Of a stretch of DNA of 5,155 nt, positions 1 to 4,518 are shown piece after piece. The notes below the pieces were generated by a model. That model worked only from the letters and a program-made list of their open reading frames with translations, made no database searches and had not been told where the DNA came from. Within the stretch, counting starts at the first letter, position 1; each line of letters starts with the position of its first letter. Origin of the DNA: an uncultured Clostridia bacterium (GTDB lineage Bacteria > Bacillota > Clostridia > Christensenellales > Borkfalkiaceae); the NCBI GenBank assembly GCA_937888935.1, contig CALARO010000262.1:1-5155 (forward strand). Direction: 5' to 3'. Made by a program: the position numbers and the translations under genes.

Positions 1-529
1 CCCGCGAAGCCTTATGGCAAAAGACAAACCTGCCGCCGAATTTCAATGCGCGCTTCGCCGCTTTCACGATTTCTTCCCACGTGATTTCGATTTCCTTGCG
101 GCAGATCGCCTTTTCGTAGCTCTCGTTTTCAAAACCGCCCGTTTCGTAAGGCGGATTGCATAATACAAGCGAAAATTTGCCGTAATATTCTTTGGGAAAA
201 TCCTGCAACCTGCCCGCGCAGAACGAAAAATTTTCAAAGCCGCTTTGCTTTGCCGTGAGCTTCGCGAGCCGCATCAAATCTTCCTGCAATTCAAACAAGG
301 TGAAGCGCGGCTTTTTCTCTTCGTTTAAAAGATAAAAATGAAACGCCACGATGCCGCAGCCGCTGCAAAAATCCGCCGCGTTTTCGCCCGTTTTCGCGCG
401 CGCGAAACGGGATAAAAGCACCGAATCGGAAGTGAACCGATACAGCCTTTTATCCTGATAAATCACGCGCGAAAATCCGAGATCTTCCGCTACGATATTT
501 GCGTTTTCGGGTGCGTTTTCTCTTTGCAT
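1..529 (-). CDS. trmN6: tRNA1(Val) adenine-N6-methyltransferase (TrmN6/YabB-like), 3' end outside the window
   Basis: Class I SAM-dependent methyltransferase of the TrmN6/YfiC/YabB group (COG4123), which in E. coli makes m6A37 in tRNA1(Val). Seen: an open frame of 176 codons from the ATG at 527-529 to the window edge. The N-terminus has the family pattern around residues 24-42 (IYQDKRLYRFTSDSVLLSRF). SAM motif I is DFCSGCGIV (53-61), an acidic motif II lies in FELQ (79-82), and the adenine-N6 signature NPPY is at 125-128, followed by YETGGFENES. A glycine-rich LKFGG strand follows near the edge. The family usually has about 240-260 residues, so roughly the last third is missing. The start fits the family N-terminus but has no clear ribosome site; a TTG at 560-562 is in frame but its purine stretch is too close. 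The gene lies 76 bp behind the ferredoxin stop, beyond a hairpin. The family is clear; the exact tRNA target is inferred. Confidence 0.85.
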   Translation of the reverse strand, partial: MQRENAPENANIVAEDLGFSRVIYQDKRLYRFTSDSVLLSRFARAKTGENAADFCSGCGIVAFHFYLLNEEKKPRFTLFELQEDLMRLAKLTAKQSGFENFSFCAGRLQDFPKEYYGKFSLVLCNPPYETGGFENESYEKAICRKEIEITWEEIVKAAKRALKFGGRFVFCHKASR

Positions 530-543
530 TTTTTTCGGAAAGC

Positions 544-578
544 AAGAAAAAGCGCAAGGCAAAACTTCCCCGCGCTTT
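544..578 (-). terminator. hairpin terminator or attenuator after the ferredoxin gene
   Basis: On the minus strand AAAGCGC (578-572) pairs with GCGCTTT (555-549) across a 16-nt loop, and the run TTTTTCTT follows directly. This is a GC-core hairpin with a U-rich tail about 28 bp after the ferredoxin stop, as expected for an intrinsic terminator. Read on the plus strand, the same stem is followed by TTTCTTCTTTT, so it could act both ways. The stem is short and the loop large, so partial readthrough into the methyltransferase is plausible. Confidence 0.55.
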
Positions 579-605
579 CTTCTTTTGTGTTCTCTTACCG
601 AATGT

Positions 606-776
606 TTACTCGGCTTTGATCGCGCCGGTAGGGCAGGCATCTTCGCACGCGCCGCAATCAACGCATACGTCCGGGTCAACAACATATCCGTTGCCGCCGG
701 GGGCGATCGCCCCTACGGGACAGGTTTCCGCGCAAGCGCCGCAAGCTACGCATTCCTCACCGATTTTATGTGCCAT
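606..776 (-). CDS. 2[4Fe-4S] ferredoxin, clostridial type
   Basis: Small soluble electron carrier of 56 residues, the usual size for clostridial bacterial-type ferredoxins, which pass low-potential electrons between enzymes such as pyruvate:ferredoxin oxidoreductase and hydrogenases. Seen: two complete cluster motifs CxxCxxCxxxCP, with Cys 9, 12, 15, 19 and Cys 38, 41, 44, 48. Each is followed by (V/T)GAI, giving the typical pseudo-twofold repeat. The protein is acidic with few basic residues. The start is the ATG at 774-776, which follows a strong GGGAGGT ribosome site by 7 nt; a 15-codon upstream extension to 821 is rejected because it runs through the promoter -10 box. The gene has its own promoter (810-838) and a downstream hairpin. 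It lies just behind the cysteine desulfurase gene, a likely source of sulfur for its clusters (inference). Confidence 0.95.
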   Translation of the reverse strand: MAHKIGEECVACGACAETCPVGAIAPGGNGYVVDPDVCVDCGACEDACPTGAIKAE

Positions 777-783
777 AATACTT

Positions 784-790
784 ACCTCCC
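784..790 (-). promoter_or_regulatory. ribosome binding site deciding the ferredoxin start
   Basis: GGGAGGT on the minus strand lies 7 nt before the ATG at 776. This near-perfect Shine-Dalgarno sequence selects the 56-residue form over the 71-residue open frame. Confidence 0.9.
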
Positions 791-809
791 TTGGGAAATT
801 TGTGATAAT

Positions 810-838
810 ATTATACCACATTTTTTGCCGCGCGTAAA
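810..838 (-). promoter_or_regulatory. sigma-A promoter of the ferredoxin gene with extended -10
   Basis: The -35 box is TTTACG (838-833), the spacer is exactly 17 bp, and the -10 box is TATAAT (815-810) preceded by TGG, which gives an extended -10. Transcription should start near 803, leaving a leader of about 27 nt with the ribosome site. A-tracts immediately upstream may act as an UP element. Confidence 0.85.
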
Positions 839-839
839 C

Positions 840-898
840 TTTTTCAACGTGCTTTTTTCTGCTTTTTTTACTATTTTTCGTGAAATTTTCCGTTTTTT
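840..898 (-). promoter_or_regulatory. phased A-tracts upstream of the ferredoxin promoter
   Basis: Six runs of 4-7 T on the plus strand (840-844, 853-858, 863-869, 874-878, 886-889, 893-898) have centres about 8-14 bp apart, mostly near one helical turn. On the transcribed side these are A-tracts directly upstream of the -35 box. Such phasing is known to bend DNA and can act as an UP element for RNA polymerase. The tracts are seen directly; the function is inferred. Confidence 0.5.
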
Positions 899-902
899 AA
901 CA

Positions 903-941
903 GTTAGCATAAGCTAACACATTAAGTTGCTTTAAGCTAAC
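903..941. repeat. GTTAGC inverted and direct repeats behind the cysteine desulfurase gene
   Basis: GTTAGC (903-908) and GCTAAC (913-918) form a 6-bp stem with a 4-nt loop. AAGCTAAC occurs at 911-918 and again at 934-941, so either copy could pair with GTTAGC. It lies 18-56 bp past the stop codon of the cysteine desulfurase. On the minus strand an A-run, not a U-run, follows, so it is not a classical intrinsic terminator. It may protect the 3' end or bind a protein. Confidence 0.4.
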
Positions 942-958
942 CGATTTCAGCCGATCGT

Positions 959-2119
959 TCAGCGGCTTTCGCGCAATTTTTCCGCAAGCTCGATAATGAT
1001 TGCCGCCGCCCTTAAAATTTCGTCTTTCGTGTTGTGTTTGCCGAAGCTCAGGCGAAAAGACGACTTCACTTCTTCGGGCGAAAACCCCGCCGATAAAAGC
1101 ACGCGGCTGGGCTGAATATCGCCCCCCACGCACGCCGAGCCTGCCGAAGCCGCCACGCCGCGAAGATCCATTAAGGAAAGCATCGTGGTATTCTCCGTGC
1201 CGTCGAGCCGAAGATTTAAAACGGGCGGCACGCAATCTTCGCCCAACCCGCCGTTGATATGCGCGAACGGATAGCGGGAAATTTCTTCGGCGAAAAGATT
1301 TTTCAACGCGCGGATTTTTTCGCCCGCTTCGCTCATGCCCGCCACGGCTTTTTCGTATGCCGCCGCCGCGCCCGCCGCGCCCGCCACGTTCACCGTACCC
1401 GCGCGGAAGCCGTGTTCCTGTTCGCCGCCCACAAGCAGTTTATCCATGGGAGTGCCGCTCTTTACGTATAATATGCCCGTGCCTTTCGGTCCGTAGAATT
1501 TATGCGCCGAAAAGCTTAAAAGATCCGCGCCGATTTCCCCTGCGTTCAGCCGAAGATACGGCGCGGCCTGCACCGCGTCCGTGAGAAATACCGCCCCGTG
1601 CGCGTGCGCGATTTCCGCAGCTTCTTTCACCGGCTCTATCGTGCCGAGTTCGTTGCTCGCGTACATCACTGCCACAAGCGCGGTATGCTCGTCTACGTTG
1701 TTTTTCAAATATTCGAGATTGATTTTGCCGCGGCGATCAATGGGGATCAGGCGCGTTTCGAAGCCTTCTTCGGCGGCGAGTTTTTCCGCCGGCTCGATCA
1801 CCGCGTGATGCTCGGCGGCGGATACGAAAATTTTATTTCTGCCGCGCTTTTTCTGCGCGCGCGCCGCGCCGAACACGGCGAGATTATCCGCTTCCGTGCC
1901 GCCCGAAGTGAAAAATACTTCGCCGTCTTTCGCGCCGATCAGCTCTGCGATTTTGCCGCGCGCCGCATCGAGCGCAGCCATCGCCTTTCTGCCGAAATAA
2001 TGCTGCGAATTCGCGTTGCCGAAATTTTCGGAAAAATACGGCAGCATGACTTGCAATACTTCGCTATCAAGCGGGGTGGACGCCGCGTGATCGAGATAAA
2101 TTCTTTCCTGTTCTTGCAT
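959..2119 (-). CDS. nifS: cysteine desulfurase, NifS/IscS class I
   Basis: PLP-dependent enzyme that converts L-cysteine to alanine and carries the sulfur as a cysteine persulfide for Fe-S clusters and tRNA thiolation; cytoplasmic, normally a dimer. The protein has 386 residues, normal for the family. Seen: the N-terminal YLDHAASTP (8-16), GNANSQH (34-40), TSGGTEADN (71-79) binding the cofactor phosphate, His104 stacking on the PLP ring, NELG (156-159), Asp181 and Gln184 in TDAVQAAP, and the Schiff-base Lys207 in SFSAHKFYGPKG. RAGT(V/P)N-type residues follow at 239-244. The persulfide-carrying Cys330 lies in SAGSACVGG, the long-loop class I pattern. The start is the ATG at 2117-2119, behind AGGA by 7 nt; a TTG 21 nt further upstream is less likely because that ribosome site lies inside the extension. 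No iscU, iscR or trmU is adjacent here. The family is certain; the nifS symbol is a family-level label. Confidence 0.95.
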   Translation of the reverse strand: MQEQERIYLDHAASTPLDSEVLQVMLPYFSENFGNANSQHYFGRKAMAALDAARGKIAELIGAKDGEVFFTSGGTEADNLAVFGAARAQKKRGRNKIFVSAAEHHAVIEPAEKLAAEEGFETRLIPIDRRGKINLEYLKNNVDEHTALVAVMYASNELGTIEPVKEAAEIAHAHGAVFLTDAVQAAPYLRLNAGEIGADLLSFSAHKFYGPKGTGILYVKSGTPMDKLLVGGEQEHGFRAGTVNVAGAAGAAAAYEKAVAGMSEAGEKIRALKNLFAEEISRYPFAHINGGLGEDCVPPVLNLRLDGTENTTMLSLMDLRGVAASAGSACVGGDIQPSRVLLSAGFSPEEVKSSFRLSFGKHNTKDEILRAAAIIIELAEKLRESR

Positions 2120-2126
2120 GATTCTT

Positions 2127-2130
2127 TCCT
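2127..2130 (-). promoter_or_regulatory. ribosome binding site deciding the cysteine desulfurase start
   Basis: AGGA (within AAGGAAAG on the minus strand) lies 7 nt before the ATG at 2119. It favours the 386-residue protein over a 393-residue form from the TTG at 2138-2140. Confidence 0.75.
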
Positions 2131-2174
2131 TTTTTGCCAAATTTCGCGGATTTTTATTTGCTCAATCTGAAATG

Positions 2175-2189
2175 TAAAATAATATTTTA
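2175..2189. repeat. AT-rich palindrome at the predicted cysteine desulfurase transcription start
   Basis: TAAAAT (2175-2180) and ATTTTA (2184-2189) are perfect inverted arms around a 3-nt spacer. They cover the predicted start point, about 2186, of the promoter at 2193-2221. The position would suit a repressor operator, but AT-rich palindromes of this length arise by chance in such DNA. Confidence 0.3.
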
Positions 2190-2192
2190 ATA

Positions 2193-2221
2193 ATTATATA
2201 CGTTTTGCGGCGGAATGTCAA
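2193..2221 (-). promoter_or_regulatory. perfect-consensus sigma-A promoter of the cysteine desulfurase gene
   Basis: TTGACA (2221-2216), a 17-bp spacer and TATAAT (2198-2193) match the sigma-A/sigma-70 consensus at every position. Transcription should start near 2186, giving a leader of about 67 nt. Such a strong promoter suggests either high constitutive output or control by a repressor. Confidence 0.9.
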
Positions 2222-2418
2222 TATAAAAAGCGCGGCGAAACGAAAAAATATTGCGCCCCGCAGGAAAACCCGACGATTTTTTACAGGTTTTTGCAATTTT
2301 TTCGAAATTTTCGGGCGGAATTTCGTATTTTTTTGCGTTTTTGAAAGCGATTTTTTGCGTTTCGACAATCAAAGTGAAAATTCGACAAAATAAGCCAAGC
2401 GTTTTTGCCTTAATTCGG
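2222..2418. other. non-coding divergent intergenic DNA with phased T-tracts and short repeats
   Basis: Between the back-to-back promoters at 2193-2221 and 2420-2447 there is no credible gene. The DNA holds T-runs at 2277-2282, 2288-2292, 2297-2302, 2308-2311, 2328-2334, 2338-2342 and 2351-2356, with many centres 9-11 bp apart. A 12-bp direct repeat TTTTTTGCGTTT occurs at 2329-2340 and 2351-2362, and TTCGACAA occurs at 2361-2368 and 2381-2388. The inverted pair CGAAATT (2303-2309) / AATTTCG (2319-2325) is followed by TATTTTTTT, which resembles a weak plus-strand terminator although no upstream plus-strand gene is visible. Open frames here are rich in Lys, Arg and Phe and look like chance. Confidence 0.6.
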
Positions 2419-2419
2419 T

Positions 2420-2447
2420 TTGAGCGCGGCAAATTTTGTGGTATACT
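2420..2447 (+). promoter_or_regulatory. sigma-A promoter with extended -10 for the orphan gene
   Basis: TTGAGC (2420-2425), a 16-bp spacer and TATACT (2442-2447) preceded by TGG form an extended -10 promoter. The stretch TGTGGTATA is shared with the ferredoxin promoter. The start point is near 2454, leaving a leader of about 83 nt before the ATG at 2537. Confidence 0.7.
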
Positions 2448-2536
2448 ATTTTTGCGATACGGAAAGCGACAAAAAAGCTATAAAACCGCTGTAAATCGCG
2501 CCGATAATCGACAATATCATACAAGGAGAAACACCT

Positions 2537-3028
2537 ATGAAGTTTATTTCAAAAGAATACCTGCAACGTTTCGATTTTCTCGCCTCGGTTTGGGAAAACC
2601 CGCACATCGTCAAGCCGGTTTCTGCGCTCGACCTTGCCGAGAAAGAGATTTTAAACAGAGCTGCCGACGCCGAAGCCATTACGGAATTTTCCATGCGCCG
2701 ACTGAAAAAGTCGTTTGATCCCGACGAGTTGTGCGAGCGCGAAATTCTTAAAATTACGGAAAAAACGGGCGAGACGGAAATCGTTCTCGAAAACGGCGTT
2801 CTTACGCTTGTAAACCCCGAATTTATCGAGCGCGAAGCCGCCGACGCCTCTTCGGACGCGGCGCGCACCGTGCTGAAAGCCTTTGAATTACATACGCTTG
2901 CCGACAGATTTCAGCTGCATCTGCTGCTTCGCGACGAGCCTATAAACGAATTGTACGGCGGGTATCGCTACTATACGGCGAACTGCGATTTGCTGCGTTT
3001 TGAAGAAAAGGATAAAAGCGCGGCATAA
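2537..3028 (+). CDS. hypothetical protein, 163 aa, possibly DUF4085-like
   Basis: Function not recognised. The gene is well supported: AGGAG (2524-2528) lies 8 nt before the ATG, and a good promoter sits upstream. The product is soluble and acidic, with no signal peptide, membrane segment, Cys cluster or enzyme motif. The N-terminal half (1-60) opens with MKFISKEYLQRF and looks helical (LAEKEILNRAADAEAITEF). The second half looks strand-rich: REILKITEKTGETEIVLENG (68-87), LTLVNPEFIERE (89-100), then KAFELHTLADRFQLHLLLRD (114-133) and YRYYTANCDLLRF (143-155). The opening MK(F/Y)xxKE and the late glutamate-to-strand pattern recall DUF4085-type proteins of Firmicutes, but from memory only and with low certainty. 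The gene ends in a 15-bp repeat and is followed at 70 bp by the PAP2 gene, with no terminator between, so readthrough into that gene is possible. Confidence 0.75.
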   Translation: MKFISKEYLQRFDFLASVWENPHIVKPVSALDLAEKEILNRAADAEAITEFSMRRLKKSFDPDELCEREILKITEKTGETEIVLENGVLTLVNPEFIEREAADASSDAARTVLKAFELHTLADRFQLHLLLRDEPINELYGGYRYYTANCDLLRFEEKDKSAA

Positions 3029-3060
3029 TAAGTTTTATGGAACAGGCGGCATAATAAGTT
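3020..3060. repeat. 15-bp direct repeat spanning the stop codon of the orphan gene
   Basis: GCGGCATAATAAGTT occurs perfectly at 3020-3034 and 3046-3060, a 26-bp period. The first copy holds the last codons and TAA stop of the 163-aa gene; the last two bases of the second copy begin the -35 box of the next promoter. This looks like a small tandem duplication by slippage, with the intervening bases since changed. Confidence 0.9.
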
Positions 3061-3087
3061 GATTTTTTCGCGGAAACATGATATAAT
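3059..3087 (+). promoter_or_regulatory. sigma-A promoter of the PAP2 gene with extended -10
   Basis: TTGATT (3059-3064), a 17-bp spacer and TATAAT (3082-3087) preceded by TGA make a near-consensus extended -10 promoter. The expected start point, about 3094, is only a few bases before the ATG at 3098, so the message would be leaderless or nearly so. Confidence 0.75.
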
Positions 3088-3097
3088 TTTCGTGGAA

Positions 3098-3607
3098 ATG
3101 AGTGATTTTTATTTAAAATTGTATGAAAAAAACCGGGCGTTTCTCACCGCGCGCCCGAAATTGAAAAAATGCGTATTCCTCGCCGACAAACTCTGCACGG
3201 TTGCCGTGGGCGCGGCATACGCTTTTTTGTGCGTTTACGCGCTTTGTATTCTGCGGCTGTATTCGCTTGCGGATTTTCTGCGGCTTTTCGGCTTGCCCGC
3301 AATCTGCCTTGCGCTCACTTCGATTTTGCGGCGCGCCGTCAACGCGCAAAGGCCTTACGAACGCGGCGTTGAGCCGCTCTTTACGAAAACGCGGCGCGGG
3401 CAATCGTTTCCGAGCCGGCATTTATCGTGCGCGGCGGTGATTGCGGGCGTGGGGTTTGCTTATTTTTTGCCGTGCGGGATTGTGTGCGCGGCGTGCGCGG
3501 CGATACTTTTTTATACGCGGTTTGCCTGCGGGTGGCATTTTCCGCGCGATCTTTTTTGCGGACTTTTGCTCGGCGCGGCGTGCGCCCTGCCCGCGTTTCT
3601 GATCTGA
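3098..3607 (+). CDS. PAP2-family membrane phosphatase, 169 aa
   Basis: Type 2 phosphatidic acid phosphatase-like integral membrane protein; the family removes phosphate from lipid phosphates such as phosphatidic acid or undecaprenyl pyrophosphate. All three catalytic motifs are present in variant form: Arg78-x6-Arg85-Pro86 (usual K-x6-RP), Pro105-Ser-Arg-His108 (usual PSGH) and Thr140-Arg141-x5-His147-x3-Asp151 (usual SR-x5-H-x3-D), so both catalytic histidines are kept. Hydrophobic segments lie near 33-52, 57-76, 109-125, 127-142 and 152-169; the N-terminus (1-31) is basic and cytoplasmic-looking. Twelve cysteines is unusually many for this size. The start is the ATG at 3098; longer frames from the TTG at 3059 would translate the promoter. 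No Shine-Dalgarno is present. The gene is convergent with rsmA and shares its terminator. The substrate cannot be told. Confidence 0.85.
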   Translation: MSDFYLKLYEKNRAFLTARPKLKKCVFLADKLCTVAVGAAYAFLCVYALCILRLYSLADFLRLFGLPAICLALTSILRRAVNAQRPYERGVEPLFTKTRRGQSFPSRHLSCAAVIAGVGFAYFLPCGIVCAACAAILFYTRFACGWHFPRDLFCGLLLGAACALPAFLI

Positions 3608-3626
3608 AAAAAATTTTTTGCATGAA

Positions 3627-3669
3627 AAAACGCCCTTAGCCGAATGTGCTTATTTCAGCGGGGCGTTTT
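3627..3669. terminator. bidirectional intrinsic terminator between PAP2 and rsmA
   Basis: AAAACGCCC (3627-3635) pairs with GGGCGTTTT (3661-3669) over 9 bp, with a 25-nt loop that holds a possible small inner AGC/GCT pairing. On the plus strand TTTTATTTTTTATTTT follows; on the minus strand the stem ends in GGGCGTTTTTT. It begins 19 bp past the PAP2 stop and 5 bp past the rsmA stop, so it can end both convergent transcripts. Confidence 0.85.
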
Positions 3670-3674
3670 ATTTT

Positions 3675-4508
3675 TTATTTTGTATAATCAATCAGAATAT
3701 CGGAAAGGGCGGCGAGCCGCTGCGGCGATAACGTTTCCCCGCGCGCTTTCTCTTCCACGCCCGCCTTTTTCAGGACATCCGCCGCCGTTTCGCGCGGCAG
3801 CGAGAACGATTTCATCAGGTTGTTTTCAAGCGTTTTGCGGCGGTTTAAAAACGCGCAGCGCACCGTTTTCCGGTACATTTCTTTGTTTTTTACAGGCAGG
3901 GCGTTTTCGATAAAATCAATCTTTACCACCGCCGAATCTACGTTCGGCGCGGGGAAAAACATATTTCTGCCCACCCGTTTCACGATTTTCGCCGTGCCGC
4001 GCAGGGCGATCGCCGCCGTGATCGCGCCGTATTCGGGCGTATTCTCTTTTGCGCAGAACCTTTCCGCAACTTCCTGCTGCACCATCACGCACACGCCTTT
4101 CACGCCTATGCCTTCTTCCAAAAGCCTTGTGACGATGGGCGTGGTAACGTAGTACGGCAAATTCGCAACCACCGTGTATTCGCCGATTTCTTCGTGCAGC
4201 GCGCTCAGATTCTCTTTGGAAAAATCTCGGAAAACCACTTCCGTGTTTTCGCACCCCGCAAGCGTTTCCGCAAGCACGGGTTGCAGATCTCTGTCCACTT
4301 CGTACGCCACCACTCTGCCCGCCTTTTTCGAAAGCGCGCGCGTGAGCGTGCCTGCCCCGCAGCCGATTTCCACCACCGTATCTTCTTTGCTTATGCCCGC
4401 GGCTTCCGCGATGGATTCGAGCAAATTCTCGTCGGTGATGAAATTCTGCCCCAGGCTCTTTTTAAACGTAAAGCCGTGTTTTTTGAGTACGTCGCGTATT
4501 TTTTCCAT
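3675..4508 (-). CDS. rsmA: 16S rRNA (adenine1518-N6/adenine1519-N6)-dimethyltransferase RsmA (KsgA)
   Basis: Dimethylates A1518 and A1519 in the 3'-terminal helix 45 of 16S rRNA with SAM, a late small-subunit assembly checkpoint; loss gives kasugamycin resistance. The 277-residue length fits the family. Seen: KKSLGQNFITD (16-26) typical of RsmA, SAM motif I VEIGCGAGTLT (46-56), acidic YEVD (69-72), RDFS (94-97), catalytic NLPYYVTTPI (116-125), VQQEVAERF (143-151), FFPAPNVDSAVV (184-195), and the C-terminal FLNRRKTLENNL (220-231) in the small helical domain. The ATG start agrees with the family N-terminus. Only weak purine stretches precede it, and the stop of the upstream phosphatidylserine decarboxylase gene lies 10 bp before the ATG, so translational coupling is likely. 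It ends at the bidirectional terminator. Confidence 0.97.
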   Translation of the reverse strand: MEKIRDVLKKHGFTFKKSLGQNFITDENLLESIAEAAGISKEDTVVEIGCGAGTLTRALSKKAGRVVAYEVDRDLQPVLAETLAGCENTEVVFRDFSKENLSALHEEIGEYTVVANLPYYVTTPIVTRLLEEGIGVKGVCVMVQQEVAERFCAKENTPEYGAITAAIALRGTAKIVKRVGRNMFFPAPNVDSAVVKIDFIENALPVKNKEMYRKTVRCAFLNRRKTLENNLMKSFSLPRETAADVLKKAGVEEKARGETLSPQRLAALSDILIDYTK

Positions 4509-4518
4509 GTTCTTTTCG

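Noticed and set aside
606..821. 71-residue version of the ferredoxin with a 15-residue N-terminal extension
   Set aside because: The extension would be translated through the -10 box (810-815) of its own promoter, while the ATG at 776 has a near-perfect ribosome site 7 nt away.
1598..2170. 190-codon plus-strand open frame opposite the cysteine desulfurase
   Set aside because: It is an antisense shadow of a gene with strong family motifs, has no ribosome site, and its product is Arg/Phe/Ala-rich without recognisable domains.
2303..2334. Possible plus-strand terminator (CGAAATT / AATTTCG then a T-run)
   Set aside because: The stem is AT-rich and weak, and no plus-strand transcript is expected to arrive there; kept only as a note in the intergenic description.
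2162..2432. Two overlapping minus-strand open frames of 68 and 81 codons in the intergenic region
   Set aside because: Their products are Lys/Phe/Arg-rich as expected from A/T-tract DNA, and they run across the perfect-consensus promoter of the cysteine desulfurase.
2454..2536. Riboswitch or structured leader upstream of the orphan gene
   Set aside because: Only short GCGAT/ATCGC and GCG/CGC complementarities were found; there is no stable conserved-looking fold and no terminator/antiterminator pair.
2251..2718. 155-codon plus-strand open frame overlapping the start of the orphan gene
   Set aside because: It runs through the promoter and ribosome site of the gene at 2537 in another frame, and its product is a low-complexity Phe/Lys/Arg mix.
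2446..2868. 140-codon minus-strand open frame opposite the orphan gene
   Set aside because: Ser-rich antisense translation with no promoter or ribosome site; the sense gene at 2537 has both.
3059..3097. 13-residue N-terminal extension of the PAP2 protein from a TTG at 3059
   Set aside because: It would begin at the first base of the -35 box of the gene's own promoter and has no ribosome site.
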